The notes under the pieces are model-generated. The model saw only the letters and a program-made list of their open reading frames with translations. It ran no database searches and was not told the origin of the DNA. DNA of 64,000 nucleotides from Corella eumyota (Eukaryota > Chordata > Ascidiacea > Phlebobranchia > Corellidae). The position numbers and the translations under genes are program-made. Below are positions 25,359 to 38,015 of this stretch, piece by piece (the first letter of the stretch is position 1; every line of letters begins with the position of its first letter). The DNA lies in the NCBI GenBank assembly GCA_963082875.1, contig OY720097.1, forward strand, positions 22,514,501 through 22,578,500. Direction: 5' to 3'.

Positions 25359-25645
25359 TAAACGTTAAACAACCGATAACTAGCCAACTTAATCAAAGTA
25401 GTTGGGTAATCAATCAGATCGACTTACTCACAGTACTTAAAGTAATGGTCGGAAACGTGGTTTGGTTGTAATATAAAGGTTTACAATATAAGATTATGGT
25501 TTAATTTCGACCACTGTGTTAAAAATATAGGGCAACTTGTGACTGGGTTGTGGTAAAAAAAGTTTGCTATTCAATCTGTACTGAGGTCTATATTCGTCCA
25601 AGTGTATTCGTACTAAAAATCACTGAAAGTTTAAAACGCAACATA
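25359..25645 (+). repeat. 3' flank module, copy after gene A
   Basis: A conserved block starting near GTTAAACGTTAAACAACC and running through GGTCGGAAACGTGGTTTGG, TTTACAATATAAGATTATGG, GTGACTGGGTTG and GCTATTCAATCTGTACTGAG to CGTACTAAAAATCACTGAAA. Copies follow gene B (33155-33450), gene C (51072-51360) and gene D (63793 to the window end). It is non-coding. It is either a mobile element captured in the ancestral unit or a conserved 3' boundary of the duplicated gene unit. Confidence 0.75.
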
Positions 25646-26099
25646 GGTAATTTTGTGTCTCATAGGCAGGTATTTCTTATAACTTATTGGCTATATGTGG
25701 TTGACTTTTTAATTACAACAACATGTTAAACTTGCTAATTCATAAATAATTAAATATGTTTAACGTTTATTTCGTGAAAAATTTATTTTTTATTTTATTA
25801 TAATTTAAATAAAAATAGTTTAATTTAAAATAAGTTTAATTTATTTGTAATAAACAAAAATGCTTTAAATGGTATTTGTTATAAATATAGTTATGTTATT
25901 GGAATATAATGTTCAACTCAGGCTTTCAAGTAACCATAAAGTATTTTGTTATTTGTCCTTATTATTATTTTTGCCACAATCACAAAAGATTGCATATTGT
26001 AGATTGCAAATGCAGACTGTTCGTTCAATATTTTAAACTTATGACATTTGCGACCTTTTAAATTCCTTAAATTTGTTTGTAATTTTAATGACATACCAC

Positions 26100-28440
26100 T
26101 CTCTAAATATAAACATAACAATAATGATGTCATATTAATGTTTTTGTCTTTAACAGTTCAAGAAATAATGACAGTTTAATAAACTTTTAAACTGATTGTC
26201 TTGCTTTTAAACAAAATAATTTTTTTTTATTTAGAGTTAAAGAAACCATTTTTTGTAAACTTTCAAACCAAGCATTATATAAAAACAGTGATGATGTCAT
26301 AACAATGTTTTTGTCTTTAACTGTTTAAGAAATCATGACAGTTTACTAAACTTTTAAACTTATTGTTTTGCCTTTAATTAAAAGAATTGTTTTTATATTT
26401 AGAAATAAGAAAATTATTACTTTGTCACTTTTGAAACATGTGCATTATATAACACAAAAAACATAAATACTTTTTGTGCTCAACAGTTCAAGAAACTATG
26501 CTTTTTAACCAAGCCTTTTATTAACTTATCAACAAATAACATAGTTGTTATCGCTAAATAAAACATGTATATATGTAATGTTGTAAAAGTATTAACAATA
26601 CAAACCACTTAATTTAATAACTTAACATTTTGTGGGAATTATTCAATATCGTTTTATGGTTTCGTTAAAACTTGATACTAATCCAATATTGGTATGAATA
26701 TTCAATGTTTTTTTAAATGCCAAAGGCTGGTATTTTAGTGGACAAACCGTACTTACTTAAGACTTATTTGCTATATACATGGTTGACCTTTCTTTTACAA
26801 TACCTTGTTAAACTTGCCAATCGTGTTTTTTTTATGTAATTAAATATGTTTAAAAGTTTTTTTTAAATATAATTTATATTTTTTTAAATCAGTATATTTA
26901 ATTTAAAAAAAATATTTAAAGAAATTTTTTTTTCTTTAAATAAATTATTTGTCTTACAAGTGTTAGTTTTTATATACAAAGTTATTTTATTGAAATATTA
27001 GTTTACAAATTTGTAAACATTATCAAAATATTCAACTTAGGTCTTTAAGTTATTATTTATTTAATTTTTAATTGATCCTAAATCATAATTTGGCATCAAA
27101 TGCATTTTGTAAATTGCAAATAAATATTTGTTCGTCTAATATTTTAAACTTATGACTTTGGCGACCTTTTAAATCCCTTAAATTTGTTTGTAATTTTAAT
27201 CACGTACCATTCTCTAAATATAAACATAACAATATAGTTGTCATACCAATGTTTTTGTCTTTAACAGTTCAAGAAATCATGACAGTTTACTATACTTTTA
27301 AACTCATGTTTTATTAAGAAAATGTTATATATTTTGAAATAAATAAACAAACATTTTTTTAGTTTAAACTCATGCATCATAAAAAACAATGGTTTGTTTT
27401 TAAATATGTTTTTGTGTTTAACAGTTCAAGAAATTATGTCAGTTTACTAAACTTTTAAACTTATTGTCTTGCTTTTAATTTTTTTAAATATTTTCATATT
27501 TAGAATATAAATAAATAAACATTTTCTCAACTTTTAAACCCATGCATCATATAACACAATGATGATGTCATAACAATGTTTTTTGTCTTTATAACTGTTC
27601 AAAAAATCATGACAGTTTACTGAACTTTTAAACTTATTGTTTCGCTTTTAAACAAAATAATTTTTTTATATTTAGAGTTAAAGAAACTATTTTTTGTAAA
27701 CTTTCAAACCAAGCATCATATAAAAACAATGATGATGTTATAACAATGTTTTTTGTCTTTAACAATTCAAGAAATCAGGATAGTTTACTAAACTTTTAAA
27801 CTTATTGTTTTGCCTTTAATTAAAGGAATTGTTTTTATATTTAAAAATAAAAAAACTAATATTTTTTTAAATTTTAAACTGATGCATCATATAAAACAAT
27901 GGTGAAGTCTTAAATCTGTTTTGTAAATTTTATTACATAGCACTCTCTAAATATAAACATAACAATAATGATGTCATACCAATGTTTTTGTTTTTAACAG
28001 TTCAAGAAATCATGACAGTTTACCAAACTTTTAAACTTATTGTCTTGCTTTTAACTTTCATAGATTTTTTTATATTTAGAAATAAAAAAAATTATTATTT
28101 TGCAAACTTATAAACCCAATAAATTATATAACACAATGAACATAAATACATTTATATTTTTCTTTAACAGTTTAAGAAATCATGACAACTTACTAAACTT
28201 TTAAACTTATTGTTTCGCTTTTAAACAAAAGAATTGTTTTTATATTTAAAAAGAAAGAAATTATTATTTTGTTAATTTCTAAACCCATGCGTCATTTAAA
28301 AAATTTTTAAACACATGCGTCACAACAAACATAAATACATTTATATTTTGTTTACCAGTTTAAGAAGTTATAACACTTTTTTATTTTTTCATTAAAAATT
28401 TTAAGAAAAAGTCTAAAACATTTATTATTTTAAAGTTAAA
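26100..28440 (+). repeat. 5' flank repeat tract of lectin gene B, about ten units
   Basis: The same unit as 21656-22300. TTCAAGAAATCATGACAG-type words lie near 26155, 26320, 26485, 27265, 27421, 27597, 27763, 27997, 28168 and 28360. Units differ by small indels and base changes. No coding exon was seen in the tract. Confidence 0.8.
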
Positions 28441-28519
28441 AGCATTTACTAAGCTTATGTTGTCTTCATTTAGTATTTTTATATTACTTTATTTAAGCAA
28501 CAAAGCGATTAGATACAAA

Positions 28520-31500
28520 ATGAACAAGTTAGTTTTAAGTTTGATGATTTTAAGTTTAAATGATGTGAATGGGCTACAATATACAGTAAAATTTGAAAAT
28601 GGGGGTCTATGGTTTGCGTATGAGAATGTAGAATATTATATTGGTTTAACTCGGGTTAACTACGCAACAGCAGCGACAAGATGTGCAGAAATAAACTCAA
28701 TGTTAGCAACTCTCAAGACATCGGAAATCCGTGATTTAATTAATCAAACAATATATTCAATCGGAGGTATTGATTTGATTTCAAATTTAAATTTTATTGT
28801 TAATAGTAGAAAGCTTTATGCTTTATAAAAGGTTTTATGTTATAGGACAAGTAGATTTATACTGGATCGGTCTAACAAGAACAAACTCAGCTAATAAGAA
28901 TTCCTCTTTTAAGTGGAGCGATAACACAACTTTGCTGAGTAGTCAATCTAACTGGGATCGTTGTGAACCAAATAATGCGCGAGGTGATGAGAACTGTGTT
29001 TGGTTATATGGTGATGATACAAAGTGGTGGGATCATCCATGTCATTATTCTAGGCGATATATTTGCCAACGAGAATTACCAGCATGTAAGTGACTTTTAT
29101 TCCGCACATTTTATTTTTAATTTCTTTTAATTAATACTTTTATATTTTTAGGTGTTTTTCTTAGTATTTTTTTAAATAACATTTAGAATTTAAATAATTG
29201 CGTGTTGTTAATACAGCTACAATTACTACTATTTTTAAAACAGCTTTTAGCATAACAACCAAAAGTCTTTCACCCCAACGACTATTCAAGGTTGGTATAT
29301 AGACATTTTATCCAAATCGTAAATTAATTATTTATTAAAGGTTTAATCTAAATCTGTTAGTGTTGTAAAAATGTTGGCTTACATATTTAATAACATATAT
29401 AATATTGTTTTTTTTAGAAACTTTCGTTGATAATAGGATGTGCAACTGCTGGAAGTGCACTTCTTCTGATTTCTGTTATTGTCAATCTATACCTCCTACA
29501 TAAACGAAACAACCGGGAAAGTAAGTGTATTGTGATTTATGGATTCAATGTAAGGTAATATTGATAGGTCATCATAAAATATAATCTCGCATTATTGGGA
29601 CGTGTGTGGGCTACCTGTTTACGTCACAAGAGCAAATAATATGACATTGCTGAAACCAGTAAGCTACGCCACTGGAAAATCTATCTATAAATGTGTATGC
29701 CAGGCCGAGATACTTTAAAGCCGAACTTAACCATTGCAAATAGCCAAGATTTAATATTGTTTATTTACGCCTTAATTTATAAAATGTATGTTAATAAAAT
29801 TGTTATTTTGCAGTTCAACAAGAACCTCATTACGTAGAAGCTGTTGAACGTAAGTTTATTTCAAATTCTTTTATATTTTCTTTTCCATACAGATTTATTT
29901 TTATTTATTTTAAATTATTTAAACTTATTGCATTAAAAGGATTTTGGTTTTAAGTTTAGTATGTTTTTTGCCATTACGACTCTTTGGCGCCTTTTTGACA
30001 TTTTTTTAACTTCTTTTTTTGATCGAACCACAGTCTCATGAATAGAATTAAACGATTGTTGATTGTTATCTTTAATTATTACATTGTGAGTAATAAAGAG
30101 TGACAACATATAAAATTGTGTAAATATCTGTAAGCGATAGTGCGAATTGTAAGGCTGGGAATTAAACTTTTATCCCACTGCCTAACTGATCCACACTAAC
30201 TTATTATCTATATACAACATTTTTTATTGTTTTTTTAGGACTTGGTTAATGAAAGATTTTTTTATTAAATTAATAATTTATATTACAGACAAACCAAATG
30301 CTGTGAATGTAGAATTTAATGCACGTGAGTTACCTTTGGTATCTTGTATTACATTATTAGATTTTTGTGTTTTTAAGTCGGTTTACATGTTTTTTCTTTT
30401 ACTATATTACTCATTTAATTGTTATTTATTTGCAGTCAGACAAGATTCTGAAAATGTTGCAGCTGTTGCACGTGGGTTTATTTTAAACTTCTTAATTATA
30501 TTTTATTAAACCGTGACCTGGCATAGCCTAAAATTGTATATAAAATGTAATATTTATTTTTATCTTTTTTAAAATACCCCAAACGAAGCTGATTTTAAGA
30601 CTATTTTGTTATTGTTAAATCTTTTTGGCCTATTAATCAATTGCAGAAGATTTAAGGTGGCTAACTGTTAATACTTATTACGTTATATGTTTTTTTTGTT
30701 TTCTTATTTTGTTTAGTTACAAGTTTTTAACAAATTTACAATTTGATAAATAGTTTCTTGAATTTACAGACAAACCAGATGGAGTATATATCGAATTTGT
30801 GGCAGGTAAGTTTATTTAAGTATTTTTTAGCGGAAATTAATGCATTTAAGGCTGCTAATTGTTAATATTTATTAAACGCATTGATATTTTTATATTAATT
30901 TTTTTCCCTGTTTAGTTTGACTACAAAATGTTGTAGGTGTTATGCGATTACTACACGTAAATAAAACAATAAAAACTACAATATGGTAACCTGTCATTAA
31001 ACTTGCTTGACAATAATGTAATTTAATTTGCAGTCAAGCAAGATAGTGGATATGTTGAGTCAGACTATTTTATTGTCTATAACAAAATCTTTATGTTTTT
31101 ATTTTGGCAAAACAAAAAGTTTATGTTTTTATTGAGGTTTAAAATATAAAAGTGTTAATTATTTTTCAGCCGAACCAAATTCTGAACTTGAAGATTTTGA
31201 TGAAGGTGAGTTTATTTTAATATTTTTTTATACTATTTTTCTAAACTATGACATGCCAGACCTTTACATTGTATATTTAAACTGTTGTAATGTATTCCTA
31301 ATTTATATTTTTTGCTTAAAAATTTTGTGTTTTAATAATTAAAGATTTTAAATTTTTTTTTTTGTAAAATATTTTGCCTGTTAATTAAATGTGGTTTAGT
31401 AAAAACTAAGGCCAGTTCGTTATTTACATTTACTACATTATCTTAACACATTATTTTACAGCCAGGCAAAATGGTGAATATGTGGAATTTATTGCACGTG

Positions 31501-32705
31501 AGTTTCTTGTGTTGTGGTATATTTTATCCAACATGGTAGCCTGGTATTATAAACTTGTTTATTCAGTGTTAGAGTATACGTTTTATTACTAATTTTTTTT
31601 CTAAAATATATTTTTTTTTGCAGCCAAACCAGATGAGGAAAATTTAGAAGCGGTTCCGCGTAAGTTTATTTTAATATTTTGCCTTATTTATTTTACCTGC
31701 GGACGATTAAATATATATATGTTTGCACCGATATGTTCAATTTTAAATATTACCAAATATTATCTTGAATGGGGGCTGGTTTTAGGCTTGGTTCAAACTT
31801 GTAAAAGATTTTATCTTCAAATTAGTTTTTTTTTTACAAATTTGTTAATATTTAATAAATTGTAATTTGTTTAGCAGTCGAAGCAAGTGATAAACGTGAG
31901 GAAGCTGACGCAAGTAAGCTTATTTTAATATTTTGTGTTATATTTCAACATTGTAACTTGCACTAAAACTAACTTAACCGAGGTTTCAGTGCCAGGTAGT
32001 GGGTTTGATGACCATGTCATTACATACTGAAAATATTTATGTAAATATTAATATTTATGGCATGTTTTAAATCATTAAACTGCTTTTGTTATTTTTGTGT
32101 CGCTTAAATGTAATATTTAATATATCTTTTTTATCTACTTTTATTAATGCGCGAAAAACCTTAAACTTATTTAACTAATACTACAATATATAGTGTTAAA
32201 TAATTCTTATTTTGCAGCAACACCAGATAACAAACCTGTAGAAGCTGTTGAATGTGAGTTTATTTTAATATTTTGTGTTATATTTCAGCACTGTAACCGG
32301 AATTTAAACTTGTTTAACTAGTACTAGAGTATCTGGTAGTATAACAAATTTTTATTTTGCAGCCAAACTAGATAATGAACTAGTGGAAGAAGTTAAACGT
32401 GAGTTTCTTTTAGTTTTCATAAACTTAACTGTCTTGCAAAGGCTTATTTGTATATGTAATTTGTTTTAATTTGTTTGCTATTTTAAAATACTTTAAAATA
32501 TATTCACTAGATAAAGCTTTTTTTGTTTGCTACCTTTTAACCTTAGTTAACATTTATTTAATCCTCTTTTTATTAGTTTTTGTAGTAAACTGGTTATGAT
32601 TCTTTGGCGCACATTTTAAAAATAATTTTAAACAAAGATTGCTGATTTTTTGAATTTATTTTTATAGAAAATAAAGAAGGAATTTACATGCTCCCTTTTA
32701 ACTAA
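28520..32705 (+). CDS. C-type lectin receptor B: one CTLD, stalk, membrane span, ten-microexon tail
   Basis: Front exons: 28520-28766, 28846-29085, 29217-29290 and 29418-29520; the last exon is 32668-32705. Start MNKLVLSLMILSL is the signal peptide shared with A, C and D. The lectin domain has RCAEIN, YWIGLTRTN, CEPNN, ENCVWL, KWWDHPC and YICQRE. EPN marks the mannose/GlcNAc-type calcium site, and KWWD partly replaces the usual WND. The stalk is short and Thr/Ser-rich. The span is LSLIIGCATAGSALLLISVI, followed by a basic HKRNNRE stop-transfer. The tail is described separately. It most likely acts at the cell surface as a sugar-binding receptor signalling through its tail (inference from family and layout). 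An AATAAA near 33137 is a candidate polyadenylation signal. Confidence 0.85.
29814..32398 (+). repeat. Microexon tail of gene B (10 symmetric exons plus one read-through exon)
   Basis: Each exon is 36 nt and phase 1-1, with AG before and GTAAG/GTGAG after (GTGGG at the third). Starts and products: 29814 IQQEPHYVEAVE; 30289 HKPNAVNVEFNA; 30436 RQDSENVAAVA; 30770 HKPDGVYIEFVA; 31170 EPNSELEDFDE; 31462 ARQNGEYVEFIA; 31624 AKPDEENLEAVP; 31878 LEASDKREEADA; 32218 TTPDNKPVEAVE; 32363 KLDNELVEEVK. The one at 31034 (KQDSGYVESDYF) has no donor at the expected place and reads into a stop. Introns are about 100-450 nt. The repeats are acidic and proline-containing, with scattered tyrosines. Use of every exon in mRNA is unproven, but identical spacing, phase and splice signals make chance very unlikely. 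Confidence 0.8.
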
Positions 32706-33154
32706 AAGCAATCTAAACAAAAATTATTTTGTGATTTTATTGAGAATAAGCATTTAAACTTGCGTAAAATATTGATCGTTGAAGAAATGCTAAATAATTT
32801 CTTAAATAACATAATATAAAACATATATTTTATTTTAAAATATTTTTCCTTTTTCATGTTTTTATGTTTGTAATAATTTTAATTCACAACCTCTTTAAAA
32901 TTTTTTAAAAATAATTAAATTAAAAATAGTTTTAATATAAATCGTACGTAATTATTTTTACGTGTGTTAAATTGTATCTTTTCTTTAAATACTGGGTTAA
33001 TTTTTTTTTAAGTTCATGAAATTGTTTTTGTTTATTAGCACACAACCATTAAATAGTTAGTATCGTTGTAAAACCTGAAATTTTTTAAAATTTTTACCGC
33101 GCTTTTATTGACTGATGAACTTATATATTATTTCTAAATAAAACATGTATATAT

Positions 33155-33450
33155 GTGTTAAACGTTAAACAGACAGGACAACTAAACAGATTAACCGAAA
33201 CAGTTGGGCAATCCTTCGGACCGTATAACTTACAGACAGCACTTAATGTAAATGATCGGAAACGTCGTTGGGTTATAATATAAAGGTTTACAATATAAGA
33301 TTATGGTTTAATTTTGCCCTCTGTGTTGAAAAAATAGGGCAAGTCGTGACTGGGTTGCGGTAAAAAAAAGTTTGCTATTCAATCTGTACTGAGGTCTATA
33401 TTTGTCCAAGTGTATTCGTACTAAAAATCACTGAAATAAAACGCAACAAC
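33155..33450 (+). repeat. 3' flank module, copy after gene B
   Basis: Matches the block at 25359-25645 from GTTAAACGTTAAAC to CGTACTAAAAATCACTGAAA. Confidence 0.75.
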
Positions 33451-33949
33451 GGTAATTTTGTATATCATTGGCAGATATTTGAGTGAACAATTCGTACTTA
33501 CTTATAACTTATTGGCTATATGTGGCCGACCTTTGAATTACAACAACCTTGTAAACTTGCTAATTCATATGCAATTAAATATGTTTAATGTTTATTTCGT
33601 GAAAAATTTATTTTTTATTTTATTATAATTTAAATAAAAATAGTTTAATTTAAAATAAGTTTAATTTATTTGTAATAAATAAAAAGGCTTTAAATGGTAT
33701 TTGTTATAAATATAGTTATGTTATTAGAATACTATTTCCCAATTTTTAAAAAATAATATTATAATGTCAACTCAGGCTTTCAAGTAACCATAAAGTATTT
33801 TGTTATTTGTCTTTATTATTATTTTTGCTACAATCACAAAAGATTGCATATTGTAGATTGCAAATGCAGACTGTTCGTCCAATATTTTAAACTTATGACA
33901 TTTGCGACCTTTTAAATTCCTTAAATTTGTTTGTAATTTTAATCACGTA

Positions 33950-36900
33950 CCACTCTCTAAATATAAACATAACAATAATGATGTTATACCAATGTTTTTG
34001 TCTTTAACAGTTCAAAAAATCATGAAAGTTTACTAAACTTTTAAACTCATTGTCTTGCTTTTAAACAAAAGAATTTTTTTATATTTAGAGTTAAAGAAAC
34101 CATTTTTTGTAAACTTTCAAACCAAGCATCATATAAAAACAATAATGATGTCATAACAATGTTTTTTGTCTTTACCTGTTCAAAAAATCATGACAGTTTA
34201 ATAAACTTTTAAACTGATTGTCTTGCTTTTAAACAAAAGAATTTTTTTATATTTAGAGTTAAAAAAACCATTTTTTGTAAACTTTCAAACCATGCATCAT
34301 ATAAAAACAATGATGATGTTATAACAATGTTTTTGTCTTTAACAGTTCAAAAAATTATGACATTTCATTAAACTTTTAAACTCATTACTTTTAATTTTTA
34401 TAAATGTTTTTATATTTAGAATATAAAAAAATAAACATTTTGTCAACTTTTAAACCCATACATTATTTAACACAATGATGATTTCTCAAATATATTTTTT
34501 GTCTTTAACATTTGAGAAAATTTTGACAGTTTACTTAACTTTTAATCTTCAAAAAGAAATTATTTTTGTGAATTTTCAAACCATGCATCCTATAAAAACA
34601 ATGATGTCATAACAGTGTTTTTGTCTTTAACAGTTCAAGAAATCATGACAGTTTACTAAACTTTTAAACTTTTTGTCTTGCTTTTTAATTTTTATAAATG
34701 TTTTTATTTTTAGAAATATAGAAATTATTATTTGGTCAATTTTTTAACTTATGCATCATATAATACAATAGTAAAATCTTAAATATATTTTTTGTCTTAA
34801 ACAGTCCAAGAAATCATGACAGTTTACTAAACTTTTAATCTTATTGTCTTGCTTTTAACTTTTATATTAAGAAATAAAAAAATTTTTATTTTGTCAACTT
34901 TTAAACCTTTTTGTTATTATTTTGTTAACTTTAAAATTTTAAACAACATTAAATCATTCAAGTACTTTATTTCTAATTTACATTTTTTGCAACGATTTCA
35001 GATACAAAAGAATAAATTTTGTAAAATTTTCCTCCTATAGTTATTACTTACAACTTTAATAACCTTTTAAATTCCTTAAATTTTTTTGTAATTTTAATCA
35101 CGTAGCATTCTCTAAATATAAACACAACAATAATGATGTCATACCAATGTTTTGGTCTTTAACAGTTCAAGAAATCATGACAGTTTACTAAACTTTTAAA
35201 CCTATTGTCTGGCCATTAATTAAAGAAATTGTTTTTATATTTAGAGTTAAAAAAAAAATTTGTGAACTTTTAAACCATACATTCTATAAAAACAATAATA
35301 ATGTTATAACAGTGTTTTTGTCTTTAACAGTTCAAGAAATCATGACAGTTTACCAAACTGTTAAACTTATTGTCTTGCCTTTAATTAAAGAAATTGTTTT
35401 TATATTTAAAAATAAAGAAACTAGTATTTTTTTAAATTTTAAACTGATGCATCATATAAAACAATGGTGAAGTCCTAAATCTGTTTTGTAAATTCAAGCA
35501 CGTACCACTCTCTAAATATAAACACAACAATGATGATGTCACACCAATGTTTTTGTCTTTAGCAGTTCAAGAAATCATGACACTCTTTTAAACTTTTAAA
35601 CTCATTGTCTTATTTTTAGATAAAGAGATTGTTTTTATATTAAGAAATAAGAAAACTATTATTTTGTCAATTTTTAAACATATGCCTTATATGACACAAA
35701 AAACATAAATAATTTTTGTGCTCAACAGTTCAACAAACTATGCTTTTTAACCAAGCCTTTTATAACTTATCAACAAATAACATAGTTGTTAACGCTAAAT
35801 AAAACATGTATATATGTAATGTTGTAAAAGTATTAACAATACAAACCACTAAATTTAATAATTTAACATTTGGTGGGAATTATTCAATACCATTTCATGG
35901 TTTTGTTAAAACTTGATACTAATCCAATATTGGTATGTATATTCAATGTTTTTTTTAAATGCCACAAGTTGGTATTTTAGTGGACGAACCGTACTTACTT
36001 AAGACTTATTTGCTATATACATGGTTGACCTTCCTTTTACAATACCTTGTTAAACTTGCCCATCGTGTTTTTTTATGTAATTAAATATGTTTAAAAGTTT
36101 TTTTTAAATATAATTTATATTTTTTTAAATCAGTATATTTAATTTAAAAAAAATATTTAAAGAAATTTTATTTTCTTTAAATAAATTATTTGTCTTACAA
36201 ATGTTAGTTTTTATACACAAAGTTATTTTATTGAAATATTAGTTTATAAATTTGTAAACATTATCAAAATATTCAACTTAGGTCTTTAAGGTATTATTTA
36301 TTTGATTTTTAATTGATCCTAAATCATAATTTGGCATCGAATGCATTTTGTAAATTGCAAATAGATATTTGTTCGTCTAATATTTTAAACTTATGACTTT
36401 GGCGACCTTTTAAATATCTTTAATTTGTTTGTAATTTTAATCACGTACCACTTTTTTATTATAAACATAACAATAATGATGTCATACCAATGTTTTTGTC
36501 TTTAACAGTTTAAGAAATCATGACAGTTTACTAAACTTTTAAACTCATGTTTTATTAAGAAAATGTTATATATTTTGAAATAAATAAACAAACATTTTTT
36601 TAGATTAAACTCATGCATCATAAAAAACAATGATTTGTTTTTAAATATGTTATTTGTGTTTAACAGTTCAAGAAATTATAACTGTTTACTAAACTTTTAA
36701 ACTTATTGTCTTGTTTTTTATTAAATAGATTGTTTTTATATTTAGAATATAAATAAAAAAACATTTTGTCAACTTTTAAACCCATGCGTCATAGAACACA
36801 ATGATAATTCCTTAAATATATGTTTTTGTCTTTAACAGTTCAAGAAATCATGACAATTTACTAAACTTTTAAACTGATTGTCCTGCTTTTTAATTTTTAT

Positions 36901-37960
36901 AAATGTTTTTATTTTTAGAAATATAATAATTATTATTTGGTCAACTTTTTAACGTATGTATCATATAATACAATAGTAAAATCTTAAATATGTTTTTGTC
37001 TTTAACAGTTCAAGAAATCATGACAGTTTACTGCACTTTTAATGTTATTGTTTTGCTTTTAATTTTTATATTTAGAAATAAAAAAAAATTATTTTGTCAA
37101 CTTTTAAACCTTTTCGTTATTCTTTTGTTAACTTTAAAATTTTTAAAAACATTAAATTATTAAAGTATTTATTTTATTTTCAATTTACATTTTTTGCAAC
37201 GATTTCAGATACAAAAGATTAAATTTTGTAAAAAGTTTCTCATGTAGTTGTTACTTACAACTTTAATAACCTTTTAAATCTCTTAAATTGTTTGTAATTT
37301 TAATCACGTATCTCTAAAATAAACTTAACAATAATTATGTCATACCAATGCTTTTGTTTTTAACAGTTCAAGAAATCATGAAAGTTTACTGCACTATTAA
37401 ACTTATTGTCTTGCTTTTAAACAAAATAATTTTTTTATATTTAGAGTTAAAGATACCATTTTTTGTAAACTTTTAAACCATGCATCATAAAAAACAATGG
37501 TTCTGTCTTAAAAATATTTTTTGTCTTTAAGAGTTGAAGAAATTAAGACAGTTTATTAAACTTTTAAACTTATTGTTTTGATTTTTATTAAGAAAATGTT
37601 ATATATTTTAAAATAAATAAACAAACATTTTTTTTTTAAATTTTAAATTCATGCACCATAAGAAAACAATGATTCCGTCTTAAATATGTTTTTTTGTCTT
37701 TAAAAGTCCAATAAATTATGACAGTTTACTAAATTTTTAATCTTATTGTCTTGCTTTTAATTTTTGTGGATGTTTTATATTTAGAATATAAAAAAATTAA
37801 TATTTTGTCAACTTTTAAACCTTATGCATTGTATTACACAATAAACATAAATATGTTTTTTTTGTGCTTAAAAGTTCAAGAAATATTCACATTTTTTCTA
37901 TTTTTTTCTATTACGCTATTAAGAAAAAGTGTATATAGCCTATATATTAAACCTATATTG
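33950..37960 (+). repeat. 5' flank repeat tract of lectin gene C, about eighteen units
   Basis: The same unit as upstream of A and B. Copies of TTCAAGAAATCATGACAG or variants occur roughly every 150-175 bp from about 34010 to 37872, with two longer gaps near 34850-35100 and 35850-36450. The interval lies within the 9.4-kb duplicated block. Confidence 0.8.
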
Positions 37961-38015
37961 TCTTCATTTCTCATTTTTTATATTTTATTTAAACAACAAA
38001 CCAATTAGTTACAAA

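Noticed and set aside
34849-38008. Short frames (MLLTF..., MLLIFVDVLY...) in the flank-repeat tract
   Set aside because: They arise from the AT-rich flank repeat, recur with shifted frames in its other copies and lack coding character.
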